Below, piece by piece: positions 41,276 through 50,461 of a DNA stretch of 64,000 nt. Below the pieces are notes generated by a model. The model was given only the letters and a program-made list of their open reading frames with translations. It did not search any database and was not told where the DNA came from. Numbering within the stretch: position 1 is the stretch's first letter; each line of letters opens with the position of its first letter. The position numbers were made by a program, and so were the translations under genes. This DNA comes from Pontibacterium sinense (GTDB lineage: Bacteria > Pseudomonadota > Gammaproteobacteria > Pseudomonadales > Balneatricaceae): NCBI RefSeq assembly GCF_015209595.1, contig NZ_JADEYS010000006.1, positions 173,295 through 237,294 on the forward strand. The letters run 5' to 3'.

Positions 41276-43621
41276 ATGTCTCCCGTTTTACCTATTGATG
41301 CGATCCACTCTCAGTTTCAGTCAACGCTGGATAATCATGATCTGGTCGTTGCAGCATCGACCGGCTCAGGTAAATCTACGCGCTTACCGCTGTGGGCGCG
41401 AAGTCGCGGTCGGGTGCTGGTGGTGGAACCCCGGCGGGTGGCCTGTACTGCGCTCGCCGGATATGTCGCGCAACTGGCGGAGACGGCTCTAGGTGAAGGG
41501 GTTGGTTATTCGATCCGTTTCGACAATCAGTTTGCTGCGCACACTGAGATTGTCTTTGTCACGCCGGGTGTGGCGTTACGCTGGATGACCGAATCGGGGC
41601 TGCGTGACTTCAATACCGTTATTCTGGATGAATTTCATGAACGCCGTTGGGATACGGATCTGTTGCTGGCGTTACTGAAAAAGCAGCAGAAACACCGACT
41701 CATTCTGACATCGGCGACCTTGAATGCGCAGCGTTTGGCGACTTATCTGGATGCAGAAGTGTTACAGGCGGAAGGACGTAGTTTCCCGGTTGAAGTACGT
41801 CATCGCGCGAAAGATCCGCGGGATATGCCGCAAAGCAAAGGGCTGGAACAGCAGATCAAAGCGGCGGTGACGGAGCTGTTTACTCAGCACGAAGGCGATA
41901 CGTTGGTGTTTTTGCCGGGGCGCAAAGAGATACAACAGTCGATGGCTGCCTTGAAAGCCTTGGATGCAGATCTGATTCCACTGCATGCCAGCGTCAGCCC
42001 TGCTGAACAAAAGCGGGCACTTCACACCGGTGCGCGTCGACGGATTATTCTTGCGACGAACGTGGCGGAAACCTCGCTCACTATACCGGGTATCACCTTA
42101 GTGGTGGACTCGGGGCTTGAACGTCGTACCCATCAGCGTAACGGGCGCACAGTGTTGGGCTTACACGCAGTGTCTCAGGCCAGTGCGGAACAGCGCCGAG
42201 GGCGAGCTGGGCGCTTAACGGCAGGCTTATGCGTGCGTTTGTGGGGAGAGCATGCACCGTTAGAGTTGGTTACACCCCCCGAGATCCAGAGAGAAGAGCT
42301 GGTTGAAATGATGTTGGCGGCAGCCTGTGCCGGATCATCATTGGATGAGTTGTCATTCCCGGATTTGGTCCCGGAAAAGTCATCCCGGCAGGCAGCTGAC
42401 AAACTGCTGCAAATGGGCGCGCTGGATAACAGTGGTAGCGTGATGAAGCTCGGGCAAACATTGTTTCCATTACCCATCGATACGCAGTTTTCCCACTTGA
42501 TCACCTCGATGCAGGATGATGCGACTCGGGGCGCTATGGTGGATCTGGCTGCATCTCTGACGGCCGGTGGGCGTTGGTTGAGCTTGCCCAAAAGTGAGCA
42601 GGGGTTGCAGGTGTTACAAGCATGGCAACCGATACCCTGTGACGCGATGACGTTAATCGCGGCGTTGCGTATGAATGCGCCGGAAGAGATAGGTATCGAT
42701 CGGGCCGGACGGCAGGAAGCCCGCCGTTTGGCCAGCCAGATACGTCATGCACTCGGTCTAGCGGATTTACCAGATCAGATCGATTTCGAACGTGAGCACT
42801 GGTTGCTGTCAGTGATCAAAGCGCAGCCGACCACGGCCTTTATTCGTCGCGCCAAGCGGCGCGCGGCGATGGGGAATGGCTATTCGGAGCTGACGATTGG
42901 TGATCAGTGCCGTATGCCCGACGACTACGAAGCCGCGGTCATGTTTGACGATTACAGTATGCCGGGACGTGGTACGCGACAAACTCTGACTATCGGCACC
43001 TGTCTGGCGCCAGTGAAGATGAAAATGCTCGTAACCGCTGAACTGGGTGAATGCTCACAAGGGGAGATTATCTGGAAAGCACGGCAACTGAGTGTTGAGC
43101 AGCAACGCATTTATGTCGAACGGGTCATCGGCAGTGAAGTACTGATGCCTGAAGGTGATGCCGCACGTCAGGCGCTGGCCGGTTTGATTCTGCGTGGCAG
43201 TGTTATGTCTGGTGTGGCAGATCAGCTCCGCAAAGACCTTGCAGCCTGGTCATTATTTGTTGCATTGGGCGAATCAGACGATGCTAAAGCAGTGACACCT
43301 GAGGCGGAGACCTGGCTGATCGATCAACTAGCATTGCTTGGCGTTGAAGCAGCAGAAGACATGTCGCTGCTTGAACCAGATGATCTGGTATTTGAAGGTA
43401 TTCCGCAGTGGCAGCGCGCGGCGTTTGATGAGAAATATCCTGCCCAGTTGCTACTCGGTGATCTGCGTCTGAAAGTGCACTACGATGTAAGAAGAAAGCA
43501 GGTCACGGTTGAGCGCTTGTCGGGTACGCGTAAAGATGATCCGAAACGATGGGAACTGCCCGTGTGGTCTGGTTGGCGAATTCGATATAAAAAAGCCAGC
43601 CGGATCGTTGATATTCGCTGA
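41276..43621 (+). CDS. hrpB: ATP-dependent helicase HrpB
   Basis: A 781-residue DExH-box helicase of the HrpA/HrpB group. Walker A 'AASTGSGKSTRLP', box II 'ILDEFHERRWDTD', 'LTSATLN' and 'QRRGRAGR' are intact, followed by the HrpB-specific C-terminal domain. E. coli HrpB has no clear phenotype, so the RNA target is unknown. ATG 41276 (CAGG six bases upstream) is favoured; the longer frame from 41231 has an unrelated hydrophobic leader. Confidence 0.93.
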   Translation: MSPVLPIDAIHSQFQSTLDNHDLVVAASTGSGKSTRLPLWARSRGRVLVVEPRRVACTALAGYVAQLAETALGEGVGYSIRFDNQFAAHTEIVFVTPGVALRWMTESGLRDFNTVILDEFHERRWDTDLLLALLKKQQKHRLILTSATLNAQRLATYLDAEVLQAEGRSFPVEVRHRAKDPRDMPQSKGLEQQIKAAVTELFTQHEGDTLVFLPGRKEIQQSMAALKALDADLIPLHASVSPAEQKRALHTGARRRIILATNVAETSLTIPGITLVVDSGLERRTHQRNGRTVLGLHAVSQASAEQRRGRAGRLTAGLCVRLWGEHAPLELVTPPEIQREELVEMMLAAACAGSSLDELSFPDLVPEKSSRQAADKLLQMGALDNSGSVMKLGQTLFPLPIDTQFSHLITSMQDDATRGAMVDLAASLTAGGRWLSLPKSEQGLQVLQAWQPIPCDAMTLIAALRMNAPEEIGIDRAGRQEARRLASQIRHALGLADLPDQIDFEREHWLLSVIKAQPTTAFIRRAKRRAAMGNGYSELTIGDQCRMPDDYEAAVMFDDYSMPGRGTRQTLTIGTCLAPVKMKMLVTAELGECSQGEIIWKARQLSVEQQRIYVERVIGSEVLMPEGDAARQALAGLILRGSVMSGVADQLRKDLAAWSLFVALGESDDAKAVTPEAETWLIDQLALLGVEAAEDMSLLEPDDLVFEGIPQWQRAAFDEKYPAQLLLGDLRLKVHYDVRRKQVTVERLSGTRKDDPKRWELPVWSGWRIRYKKASRIVDIR

Positions 43622-43651
43622 CCTGACCCCGTCATATATAGAGATAGATTG

Positions 43652-44146
43652 ATGTATTACTTTGCTTACGGCTCCAATATGTCACTTAAGCGCCTGCAGG
43701 CGCGGGTGCCCAGTGCGCAGGTCGTAAGTAATGCAACGTTACGACAGTACCAGTTACGATTTCACAAATGTGGGATGGATCGTTCAGCGAAAGCCGATGC
43801 GCACTTTACCGGATGCACTGAGGATCACCTGATTGGCGTTATCTTTTCGATGGTGTCTGTTGATAAGCCGTCTTTAGATCGTGCGGAAGGTGAAGGCGTC
43901 GGATACGAGTGTATTGAGGTGGAGCTCGATCTGGGGCGTGGTGTTATGCAAACGGCATTTGCCTATGTTGCGTTGCATATCGACCGAGGCTTGAAGCCGT
44001 ATCATTGGTACAAGCAGCATGTTGTGCAAGGTGCTCTAGAAGCCGGGTTGCCAGAGGATTATGTTGCGTTGATCCACAACGTATCCTCTATCGACGATCC
44101 GGATGTTGAGCGCCATTTGCGGGAAAGTAGTATCTATCAGGTTTAA
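43652..44146 (+). CDS. Gamma-glutamylcyclotransferase family protein
   Basis: A 164-residue protein with the family substrate-binding start 'YYFAYGSNMS' and a conserved glutamate in 'LDRAEGEGVGYE', the likely catalytic base. Enzymes of this fold release 5-oxoproline from gamma-glutamyl amides; the actual substrate here is unknown. ATG 43652 is used instead of the overlapping TTG. Confidence 0.88.
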   Translation: MYYFAYGSNMSLKRLQARVPSAQVVSNATLRQYQLRFHKCGMDRSAKADAHFTGCTEDHLIGVIFSMVSVDKPSLDRAEGEGVGYECIEVELDLGRGVMQTAFAYVALHIDRGLKPYHWYKQHVVQGALEAGLPEDYVALIHNVSSIDDPDVERHLRESSIYQV

Positions 44147-44147
44147 A

Positions 44148-44294
44148 TCAGGCAAGTTTGACGATCAGTGTGCTTACAAAACCAAACATAAACATACCGG
44201 CCGAGATCGTTACGTAAGCAAGACCCAGCTTGCGGAGCAGGGGAAATGTACTGCTGATTTTCTGAATGAAGGTACGGTTTTCTTTGTTAGTCAT
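44148..44294 (-). CDS. Very small hypothetical membrane protein
   Basis: A 48-residue frame, 'MTNKENRTFIQKISSTF', with one hydrophobic helix at about residues 24-45. ATG 44294 has a purine-rich AGAAGAG upstream. It is convergent with the preceding gene. No family is recognised and it could be a chance frame, although the charged N-terminus plus single helix is typical of genuine small membrane proteins. Confidence 0.45.
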   Translation of the reverse strand: MTNKENRTFIQKISSTFPLLRKLGLAYVTISAGMFMFGFVSTLIVKLA

Positions 44295-44404
44295 ACGAAA
44301 GCTCTTCTCATACTTCTTAGGCACATTTAAAACACAGTGTGTCACGACAATAGAAAGATTTATTGTACGTTTTTTATACAGAAGAGGGCAATAGGTAGTA
44401 AGTA

Positions 44405-44692
44405 CTATTCTGAATGATCGTTCTGTTTGTGGGCCTCTTTGTTACCAGGCTCCTGCTTGGATTTAGCTTTAACTTCTTGATAATAAGGAATTTTAATAAA
44501 CTGCTCTATGGCAATGCAGATGATCGCCAATACCATCATGCCGGTGACAACATTAGGGTTGGCCAGTTCAGGGTAGAATGAACCTGGATCGTCAGACAGC
44601 AGGGCGTAGATCGATAATCCGAGAATAAGAGCGCCTACAGTACCAATGCGTTTTGCGACACGGACTTTCTTGGGTTCAGCAGGTTTTGTCAT
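44405..44692 (-). CDS. Small hypothetical two-helix membrane protein
   Basis: A 95-residue protein with a basic N-terminus, hydrophobic segments at about residues 16-34 and 48-65, and a charged C-terminal tail ('KAKSKQEPGNKEAHKQ'). CCGGAG precedes the second of two adjacent ATG codons by six bases, so that start is used. Function unknown. Confidence 0.65.
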   Translation of the reverse strand: MTKPAEPKKVRVAKRIGTVGALILGLSIYALLSDDPGSFYPELANPNVVTGMMVLAIICIAIEQFIKIPYYQEVKAKSKQEPGNKEAHKQNDHSE

Positions 44693-44822
44693 CATTGGCT
44701 CCGGTAGTAAAAATGCGGGCCAAGGATAGCATGAATCACAGATAAGAGGCCTTTGTGGCAGGGTATACCTGCTGATGGGTTTCGACTAAGCTAAACGAAA
44801 TTGGACGACCTGAAGGGCGAAC

Positions 44823-44996
44823 ATGAGCGATAACGTAATCGACCTGAACAGTAAGCGGGATGAAGCCAGGCATCGACGGAAAGAGCGTAACCTGGATAAG
44901 ATGCAGGAGCGCTTTGAAAACGCACTGCCAACTGAAGAGAAAGATCCGAAGAAAAAGCTGCTGAATATCTTTAAGAAAGGCAAACCAAAAAAATAA
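44823..44996 (+). CDS. 57-residue highly charged protein
   Basis: A short reading frame beginning 'MSDNVIDLNSKRDEARHRRK' and ending 'FKKGKPKK', rich in Lys, Arg and Glu. AGGG lies five bases before the ATG, and the frame runs cleanly to TAA. The composition and ribosome site suggest a real small basic cytosolic protein, perhaps nucleic-acid-binding; the function is unknown. It is convergent with pabB. Confidence 0.6.
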   Translation: MSDNVIDLNSKRDEARHRRKERNLDKMQERFENALPTEEKDPKKKLLNIFKKGKPKK

Positions 44997-45020
44997 CGGT
45001 TTGCCTTAGTGCACGTCTAA

Positions 45021-46355
45021 TCAGAGCGTGTTTTCCAATGACTGCAACAGGTTATTCACCTTGTTGTACGTCTCTTCGTACTCCATATCGCTGACAGAGT
45101 CGGCCACAATACCGCCGCCCGCCCAGCAGTGAATCTTATTGTTTTCACACAATAAGGTACGAATGGTGATGCTGGTATCCATCTGTCCACAAAAGCTGAT
45201 GTAACCAATCGAGCCGCAATAGACCGAACGACGATGGGGTTCTAGCTCGTCAATGATCTCCATGGCGCGAATTTTCGGTGCGCCGGTAATCGATCCGCCC
45301 GGAAAGCAGTGTTCCAGCAGATCAATATCAGAATAACGTCCATCCATCTGGCCGGTTACCGTGGTAACCAAATGGTGCACGTTACGATAACTCTCTACGG
45401 CAAACAGGCGGGGTACTTTGACGCTGCCGAAATCACAGACCTTACTCAGGTCGTTGCGTAGCAGGTCAACAATCATCAGATTCTCTGCCCGGTCTTTCGT
45501 GGAGTGTTTCAGCTCCTCTTTTAATGCTGCGTCTTGCGCTTTGTCTTCTGAACGTGGACGGGTGCCTTTGATCGGTTTTGTCGTCACCTTCTGATCTTTG
45601 ACTTCAAGGAACTGTTCTGGCGACAAAGAGAGTACCGCACCATACTCGTTCTCTATATAAGCAGAGTAAGGGACGGGAGCCGCTTCGCGTAACTGCTGAT
45701 ACGCGGCCCAAGGGTCGCCTTCATAGGTGCTGCTGAAGCGCTGTGCAAAGTTCACCTGATAACAATCACCGGCGTGAATGTAATCATCGATCTTCTTGAG
45801 TGCACTGTGATACTGCGCTTCGCTGACATTCGAGCCAAACTTTCCGGTCAGCGCAAACGTGCTGTCCGATTCAGAAGGGGTTTGTAGCCTGTGTTCAATT
45901 TGATCCAAAAGTAGATTGTCGACACTTTCTGTCGACACTAGGGTGCAGCGCTTCAGATCATGGTCAACGACCACTGCCCACAGATAAACACCCACGACCA
46001 TGTCGGGAAAGTCGGTATCTTTCTGTGCGGATTCAGGCAGGTCTTCCAGTGCCCGCCCAAGGTCATAAGAGAAATGCCCCAGCAGTCCACCCTGAAAGGG
46101 CAGGTCCGGATCGGCTGTGGGCGCACAGGCGTAACGTGATTTCAGTTCACGTAGCTGATCAAACGGGTTGGTATCGGTTGCCGGGCTGACAGAGAAAAGT
46201 ACCTGCTCAATAGGAGCGGCAGCAATAATGTCAAAGCGTCCCCATGGACAAAGCGGTCGACCGCTGTCCAGATACACCGCGTTACCCATAGAGCGGATGC
46301 GATTGAAATAGAGGCTGCTGTCGGCAAGATATGGAATGGTACGCCGATTACTCAA
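45021..46355 (-). CDS. pabB: Aminodeoxychorismate synthase component I
   Basis: A 444-residue enzyme that, with the PabA glutaminase, turns chorismate into 4-amino-4-deoxychorismate for folate. The chorismate-binding domain shows 'QVNFAQRFSS', 'TKPIKGTRPRS', 'ENLMIVDLLRNDLSKVC' and 'PGGSITGAPKIRAMEII'. 'PIKGT' marks PabB rather than anthranilate synthase ('PIAGT'). No glutaminase domain is fused. Confidence 0.92.
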   Translation of the reverse strand: MSNRRTIPYLADSSLYFNRIRSMGNAVYLDSGRPLCPWGRFDIIAAAPIEQVLFSVSPATDTNPFDQLRELKSRYACAPTADPDLPFQGGLLGHFSYDLGRALEDLPESAQKDTDFPDMVVGVYLWAVVVDHDLKRCTLVSTESVDNLLLDQIEHRLQTPSESDSTFALTGKFGSNVSEAQYHSALKKIDDYIHAGDCYQVNFAQRFSSTYEGDPWAAYQQLREAAPVPYSAYIENEYGAVLSLSPEQFLEVKDQKVTTKPIKGTRPRSEDKAQDAALKEELKHSTKDRAENLMIVDLLRNDLSKVCDFGSVKVPRLFAVESYRNVHHLVTTVTGQMDGRYSDIDLLEHCFPGGSITGAPKIRAMEIIDELEPHRRSVYCGSIGYISFCGQMDTSITIRTLLCENNKIHCWAGGGIVADSVSDMEYEETYNKVNNLLQSLENTL

Positions 46356-46486
46356 TGCTGATTCTACCTGTGGTGGAGTAAACGGGCATTGTAACGGGGC
46401 GCAGGCGACAAATCGAGTCGCTTAATAACGCTAATCAGGTAACATTAAAAGGCGCTCCAAAAAGATCATTCAGGAATGAATACACA

Positions 46487-47350
46487 ATGAACCATCCGTT
46501 CACAAAAACCACTCGCCAACTCAAGCTTGCTGACCAGCACATTACCTACCGTCTATATAAGAACCCCGATATCGACAGCACCCGAAAACTGGTCCTGTTG
46601 CACGGTGCAGGGGTGGCCGGTGTCGACACCTGGGAGATGATCACCGCGTTTTTGACCCATTGGGGTGAAGTTCTGGTGCCTGATCAGCGTGGTATGGGGG
46701 ATACCCAATATCCCGACGGTCAGGAGTATGCGTTTAAGACGCAGGAACTGGTGGCGGACATGAATGCATTGGTGGATCATCTGGGCTGGTGGGACTTTGA
46801 TCTGGCCGGCTATTCCATGGGTGGCCTTGTGAGTTTGCTGTTTAAGCAGCAGCACAGTGATCGTGTCGGTAAACAGTTCATCCTTGAAGCGGCGGTATTG
46901 GACCGATCATGCTGGAACAGTACCATTGAACTTCGCCAGCGTTATTCCGACGCAGCCGGTCAGTTACGTCAGGATAATGTACGCCATGGCGTGGTAGGCT
47001 TTCTTGATGCGATCTCCCCCAACCGCCGCGTATCCCCGCAGGTGGAGGAGTTGACGATCAGTCGTCTGGGCCAGCGCCCGGAAGGTTTTTCCAATGCGTT
47101 GGATTGTGTGACGCATGCGATTAATGAGATAGACCGCGATTCGCTGGTGGCTGCACAAGGTGATGTCACCAGCTTTATCGGGGGCAACAGCGTTGAGCTG
47201 ATGCATGAATATCAGAAGGAACTGGCCGAGCGCCTGCCAAACTGGCATTACTTCATGATGCCGGGCACCGATCATTCCCTTCCTTATCAGAAACCACGCC
47301 AGATCGCGCGGATTATGAACAGCGAAATGGATCGTTTCCTTAACAAATAA
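46487..47350 (+). CDS. Alpha/beta-hydrolase
   Basis: A 287-residue hydrolase. The oxyanion-hole region is 'LLHGAGVAGVDTWE', the nucleophile elbow 'GYSMGG' and the likely catalytic histidine is in 'GTDHSLPY'. The substrate is unknown. It ends about 160 bases before the propionate regulator on the same strand, but the palindromic operator lies in between, so it is probably transcribed separately. Confidence 0.85.
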   Translation: MNHPFTKTTRQLKLADQHITYRLYKNPDIDSTRKLVLLHGAGVAGVDTWEMITAFLTHWGEVLVPDQRGMGDTQYPDGQEYAFKTQELVADMNALVDHLGWWDFDLAGYSMGGLVSLLFKQQHSDRVGKQFILEAAVLDRSCWNSTIELRQRYSDAAGQLRQDNVRHGVVGFLDAISPNRRVSPQVEELTISRLGQRPEGFSNALDCVTHAINEIDRDSLVAAQGDVTSFIGGNSVELMHEYQKELAERLPNWHYFMMPGTDHSLPYQKPRQIARIMNSEMDRFLNK

Positions 47351-47475
47351 TGCAGTTGAATGTACAAGGTCGAATCGAGGCCCCTTAAACCTCTAGACTT
47401 TTGTATAGTGTTGACAGTTTTTCGGCAATATTGAGTTGACGGCCAAATTCTAGGCGGCTATCGTTACATTACTCC

Positions 47476-47493
47476 AAGATTGTCGACAATCTT
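47476..47493. promoter_or_regulatory. Palindromic operator upstream of the propionate regulator
   Basis: AAGATTGTCGACAATCTT is an 18-base perfect palindrome 19 bases before the GntR start. Its core, TTGTCGACAA, has the form commonly bound by FadR-subfamily GntR proteins, so autoregulation of the prp cluster is likely. Confidence 0.7.
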
Positions 47494-47512
47494 CAATCTG
47501 AAAAGGGTTGTT

Positions 47513-48226
47513 ATGACAGATAAAGCAGTAGTTACTCAGTTTGAGCCAGAATCACGCACATTAGCTGATCGCGTTTGCGAGAAAATTGTTGATGCCATCG
47601 TGATGGGAAATATCCCGCCGGGTCACAAAATCAGTGAGCCAGAACTGGCGCGAACCTACGGGATTAGCCGTGGTCCGCTACGCGAAGCCATTCGCCGATT
47701 GGAAGGGTATCGACTGGTTGAACGTAAACCGCATGTCGGTGCGCGTGTTGTCAACTTGTCGGCAAAGGAACTGATAGAGATCTATCACGTCCGTGAAGCA
47801 CTCGAAGGTATGGCATGCCGTCTGGCTGCCGAGCATATGCCTCAGGAAGAGATCGAAGATCTGCGTGAACTGCTTGATGAGCACGAACGCAACATCGCAG
47901 AGCTTGATGGACGCTCCTACTTCCAGAAAGAAGGTGATCTGGACTTTCACCACCGCATTGTTAAGGGCAGCAAGAACGAAAAGATGCTCGAAGTGTTAGG
48001 TGGTGAGCTGTATCACCTGGTGCGAATGTACCGATACAAATTCAGCGTTTCCAGCTCTCGACCGAAACGTGCACTGAAGGAACACCGCCAGATCGTTGAT
48101 GCCATCGACTCGCGTGACCCAGAACTGGCAGAGATGCTGATGCGTCGCCATATCGGCGCAGCACGTAAGAACATCGAAGGCAAACTGAACGCTACAACCG
48201 AAACCAAAGGGGATAATCATGGCTGA
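47513..48226 (+). CDS. GntR/FadR-family regulator of the methylcitrate cluster
   Basis: A 237-residue regulator. The N-terminal winged helix ('[26 protein letters not shown]') is followed by an FCD effector domain with the metal/ligand residues in '[12 protein letters not shown]' and 'EHRQIVDAI'. Position and overlap by eight bases with prpB indicate control of propionate catabolism; 2-methylcitrate or a related acid is the probable effector by analogy. ATG 47513 has AGGG six bases upstream; the longer frame from 47480 runs through the palindromic operator. Confidence 0.9.
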   Translation: MTDKAVVTQFEPESRTLADRVCEKIVDAIVMGNIPPGHKISEPELARTYGISRGPLREAIRRLEGYRLVERKPHVGARVVNLSAKELIEIYHVREALEGMACRLAAEHMPQEEIEDLRELLDEHERNIAELDGRSYFQKEGDLDFHHRIVKGSKNEKMLEVLGGELYHLVRMYRYKFSVSSSRPKRALKEHRQIVDAIDSRDPELAEMLMRRHIGAARKNIEGKLNATTETKGDNHG

Positions 48227-49112
48227 AAAACTGACCGCAGGCGGACGTTTCCGCAAAGCACTGGCTGAGACAAAACCACTGCAGATCGTAGGTACTACAA
48301 ACGCTTATCACGCGATGATGGCTGAGCGTGTTGGTCACAAAGCTATCTACCTGTCAGGTGGCGGTGTTGCAAACCACTCTTACGGTCTGCCTGATCTGGG
48401 TATGACTTCCATGAACGATGTTCTGGAAGATGTACGCCGCATCTCCAGCGCTGTTGAAACTCCACTGCTGGTAGATATCGATACCGGTTGGGGTGGTGCA
48501 TTCAACATCGCACGTGCCATTAAAGAAATGACTAAAGCAGGCGCAGCTGCGGTTCACCTGGAAGACCAGGTAGCGCAGAAACGTTGTGGTCACCGTCCTA
48601 ACAAAGAGATCGTATCTCTGGAAGAGATGGTTGATCGCGTGAAAGCGGCGGCTGATGCAAAAACTGACGATGACTTCTTCATCATCGCACGTACTGATGC
48701 ATTCCAGATGGAAGGCCTGAACGCTGCTGTAGATCGTGCACAGGCATGTCTGGAAGCGGGTGCTGACGGTATCTTCGCTGAAGCGGTTCACACGCTGGAA
48801 GATTACCAGGCGTTCTCTAACGGCATCAACGGCGGTCACCTGCTGGCGAACATCACTGAGTTCGGTGCGACCCCACTGTTCAACAAAGCAGAACTGGCTG
48901 AAAACGGCGCGACTATGGTGCTGTACCCACTGTCTGCTTTCCGTGCGGCAAACAAAGCAGCGCTGAACGTATACGAGCACCTGCTGAAAGACGGCGACCA
49001 GAAAGCCGTTGTCGACACCATGCAGACCCGTATGGAACTGTACGATTTCTTGAACTACCACGACTTCGAGCAGAAGTTGGATGCGCTGTTCGCTGAAGGT
49101 AAGAACAAGTAA
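48219..49112 (+). CDS. prpB: 2-Methylisocitrate lyase
   Basis: A 297-residue enzyme of the isocitrate lyase/PEP mutase family that cleaves 2-methylisocitrate to pyruvate and succinate. The active-site cysteine motif is 'QKRCGHRP', with metal-binding 'DIDTGWGG'. The length and the gene order before prpC separate it from isocitrate lyase. Highly biased codon use. Confidence 0.95.
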   Translation: MAEKLTAGGRFRKALAETKPLQIVGTTNAYHAMMAERVGHKAIYLSGGGVANHSYGLPDLGMTSMNDVLEDVRRISSAVETPLLVDIDTGWGGAFNIARAIKEMTKAGAAAVHLEDQVAQKRCGHRPNKEIVSLEEMVDRVKAAADAKTDDDFFIIARTDAFQMEGLNAAVDRAQACLEAGADGIFAEAVHTLEDYQAFSNGINGGHLLANITEFGATPLFNKAELAENGATMVLYPLSAFRAANKAALNVYEHLLKDGDQKAVVDTMQTRMELYDFLNYHDFEQKLDALFAEGKNK

Positions 49113-49146
49113 GCCTTACTGACTACGACGAATAAAAAGTAATCAA

Positions 49147-49165
49147 GCGGGCCGCGAGAGCCCGC
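49147..49165 (+). repeat. Hairpin between prpB and prpC
   Basis: GCGGGC / GCCCGC stem in the 73-base gap, without a T-run. Possibly an mRNA-stabilising element of the prp transcript. Confidence 0.5.
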
Positions 49166-49185
49166 CCTGAACTAAGGAGCACAAC

Positions 49186-50313
49186 ATGGCTGAGAAGAAA
49201 CTAGGCGGCGCGGGCCTGCGAGGTCAATCCGCTGGTGAAACTGCACTGTGTACTGTAGGTAAAACCGGTGCTGGCCTGACCTATCGCGGTTACGACATCT
49301 CCGTTCTGGCTGATAAAGCGCAGTTTGAAGAAGTTGCATACCTGTTGCTGTACGGAAAGCTGCCTAATCAGGCTGAACTGGATGCGTACAAAGCGAAGCT
49401 GAAAGGCATGCGCGCACTGCCAGAAGCCCTGAAAGTGGTTCTGGAGCAGATTCCTGCTGATGCTCATCCAATGGACGTTATGCGTACTGGTTGCTCCATG
49501 CTGGGTAACCTGGAAACAGAACAGGATTTCTCCGAGCAGCACGATCACATCGATCGCATGCTGGCCGTGTTCCCGGGTCTGATCAACTACTGGTACAACT
49601 TCAGCCACAACGGCATTCGCGTTGAGGTTGAAACCGATGCTGACTCTATCGCTGAACAGTTCCTGTGGACGCTGCACAACAAAAAACCTGAGCCACTGCA
49701 CGTTCAGGTAATGCACGCATCTCTGAACCTGTACGCTGAGCACGAGTTCAACGCATCTACGTTCACTGCACGTGTATGTGCTTCTACGCTGTCTGATATC
49801 CACAGCTGCGTAACCGCAGCGATTGGTTCCCTGCGTGGTCCTTTGCACGGTGGTGCAAACGAAGCGGCAATGGAAATGATCGAGAACTGGCGTTCAGCTG
49901 ATGAAGCTGAAGCTGAGATCATGGGCATGCTGGCGCGTAAAGACAAAATCATGGGCTTCGGTCACGCGATCTACCGCGAATCTGATCCACGTAACGCGAT
50001 CATCAAAGAGTGGTCCAAGAAACTGTCTGCACAGGTTGGCGATGAATACCTGTACGCAGTCTCTGAGCGTGTTGAAGCCGTTATGTGGCGCGAGAAGAAA
50101 CTGTTCTGTAACGCAGACTTCTTCCACGCATCTGCATACAACTTCATGGGTATCCCAACCAAGCTGTTCACACCAATCTTCGTATGCTCCCGTGCTGCAG
50201 GCTGGACTGCACACGTAATGGAACAGCGTGCGAACAACCGTATTATCCGTCCTTCTGCGGATTACACCGGTCCTGAGTCAGCTGAATGGGTAGCGATCGA
50301 AGATCGTCCATAA
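49186..50313 (+). CDS. prpC: 2-Methylcitrate synthase
   Basis: A 375-residue citrate-synthase-family enzyme condensing propionyl-CoA with oxaloacetate. Active-site segments 'GPLHGGANEAAMEM' and 'GFGHAIYRESDPRN' are present. The short length and the neighbours fit PrpC, not the TCA citrate synthase. AAGGAG precedes the ATG. Confidence 0.95.
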   Translation: MAEKKLGGAGLRGQSAGETALCTVGKTGAGLTYRGYDISVLADKAQFEEVAYLLLYGKLPNQAELDAYKAKLKGMRALPEALKVVLEQIPADAHPMDVMRTGCSMLGNLETEQDFSEQHDHIDRMLAVFPGLINYWYNFSHNGIRVEVETDADSIAEQFLWTLHNKKPEPLHVQVMHASLNLYAEHEFNASTFTARVCASTLSDIHSCVTAAIGSLRGPLHGGANEAAMEMIENWRSADEAEAEIMGMLARKDKIMGFGHAIYRESDPRNAIIKEWSKKLSAQVGDEYLYAVSERVEAVMWREKKLFCNADFFHASAYNFMGIPTKLFTPIFVCSRAAGWTAHVMEQRANNRIIRPSADYTGPESAEWVAIEDRP

Positions 50314-50339
50314 GCTCAGCGCGCACTGCATTGAGCTAA

Positions 50340-50378
50340 GAGATGCCCGCTCCAGCCTCTCCGGTTGGAGCGCATCTC
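50340..50378 (+). repeat. Long hairpin between prpC and acnD
   Basis: GAGATGC / GCATCTC outer and GCTCCA / TGGAGC inner stems with an 11-base loop. No T-run follows, so it is more likely an mRNA processing or stability element than a terminator. Confidence 0.6.
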
Positions 50379-50461
50379 AATATAAGAATATAAGGGGCAG
50401 GGCGTGGTTCTCCGTCTGCATCCTGCACCGTTCCTGAACAAATTTTCTCGTGGGTTATGTT

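Noticed and set aside
42175..42591. Minus-strand frame inside hrpB
   Set aside because: Shadow of the hrpB reading frame; composition rich in Ser, Pro and Arg without family resemblance.
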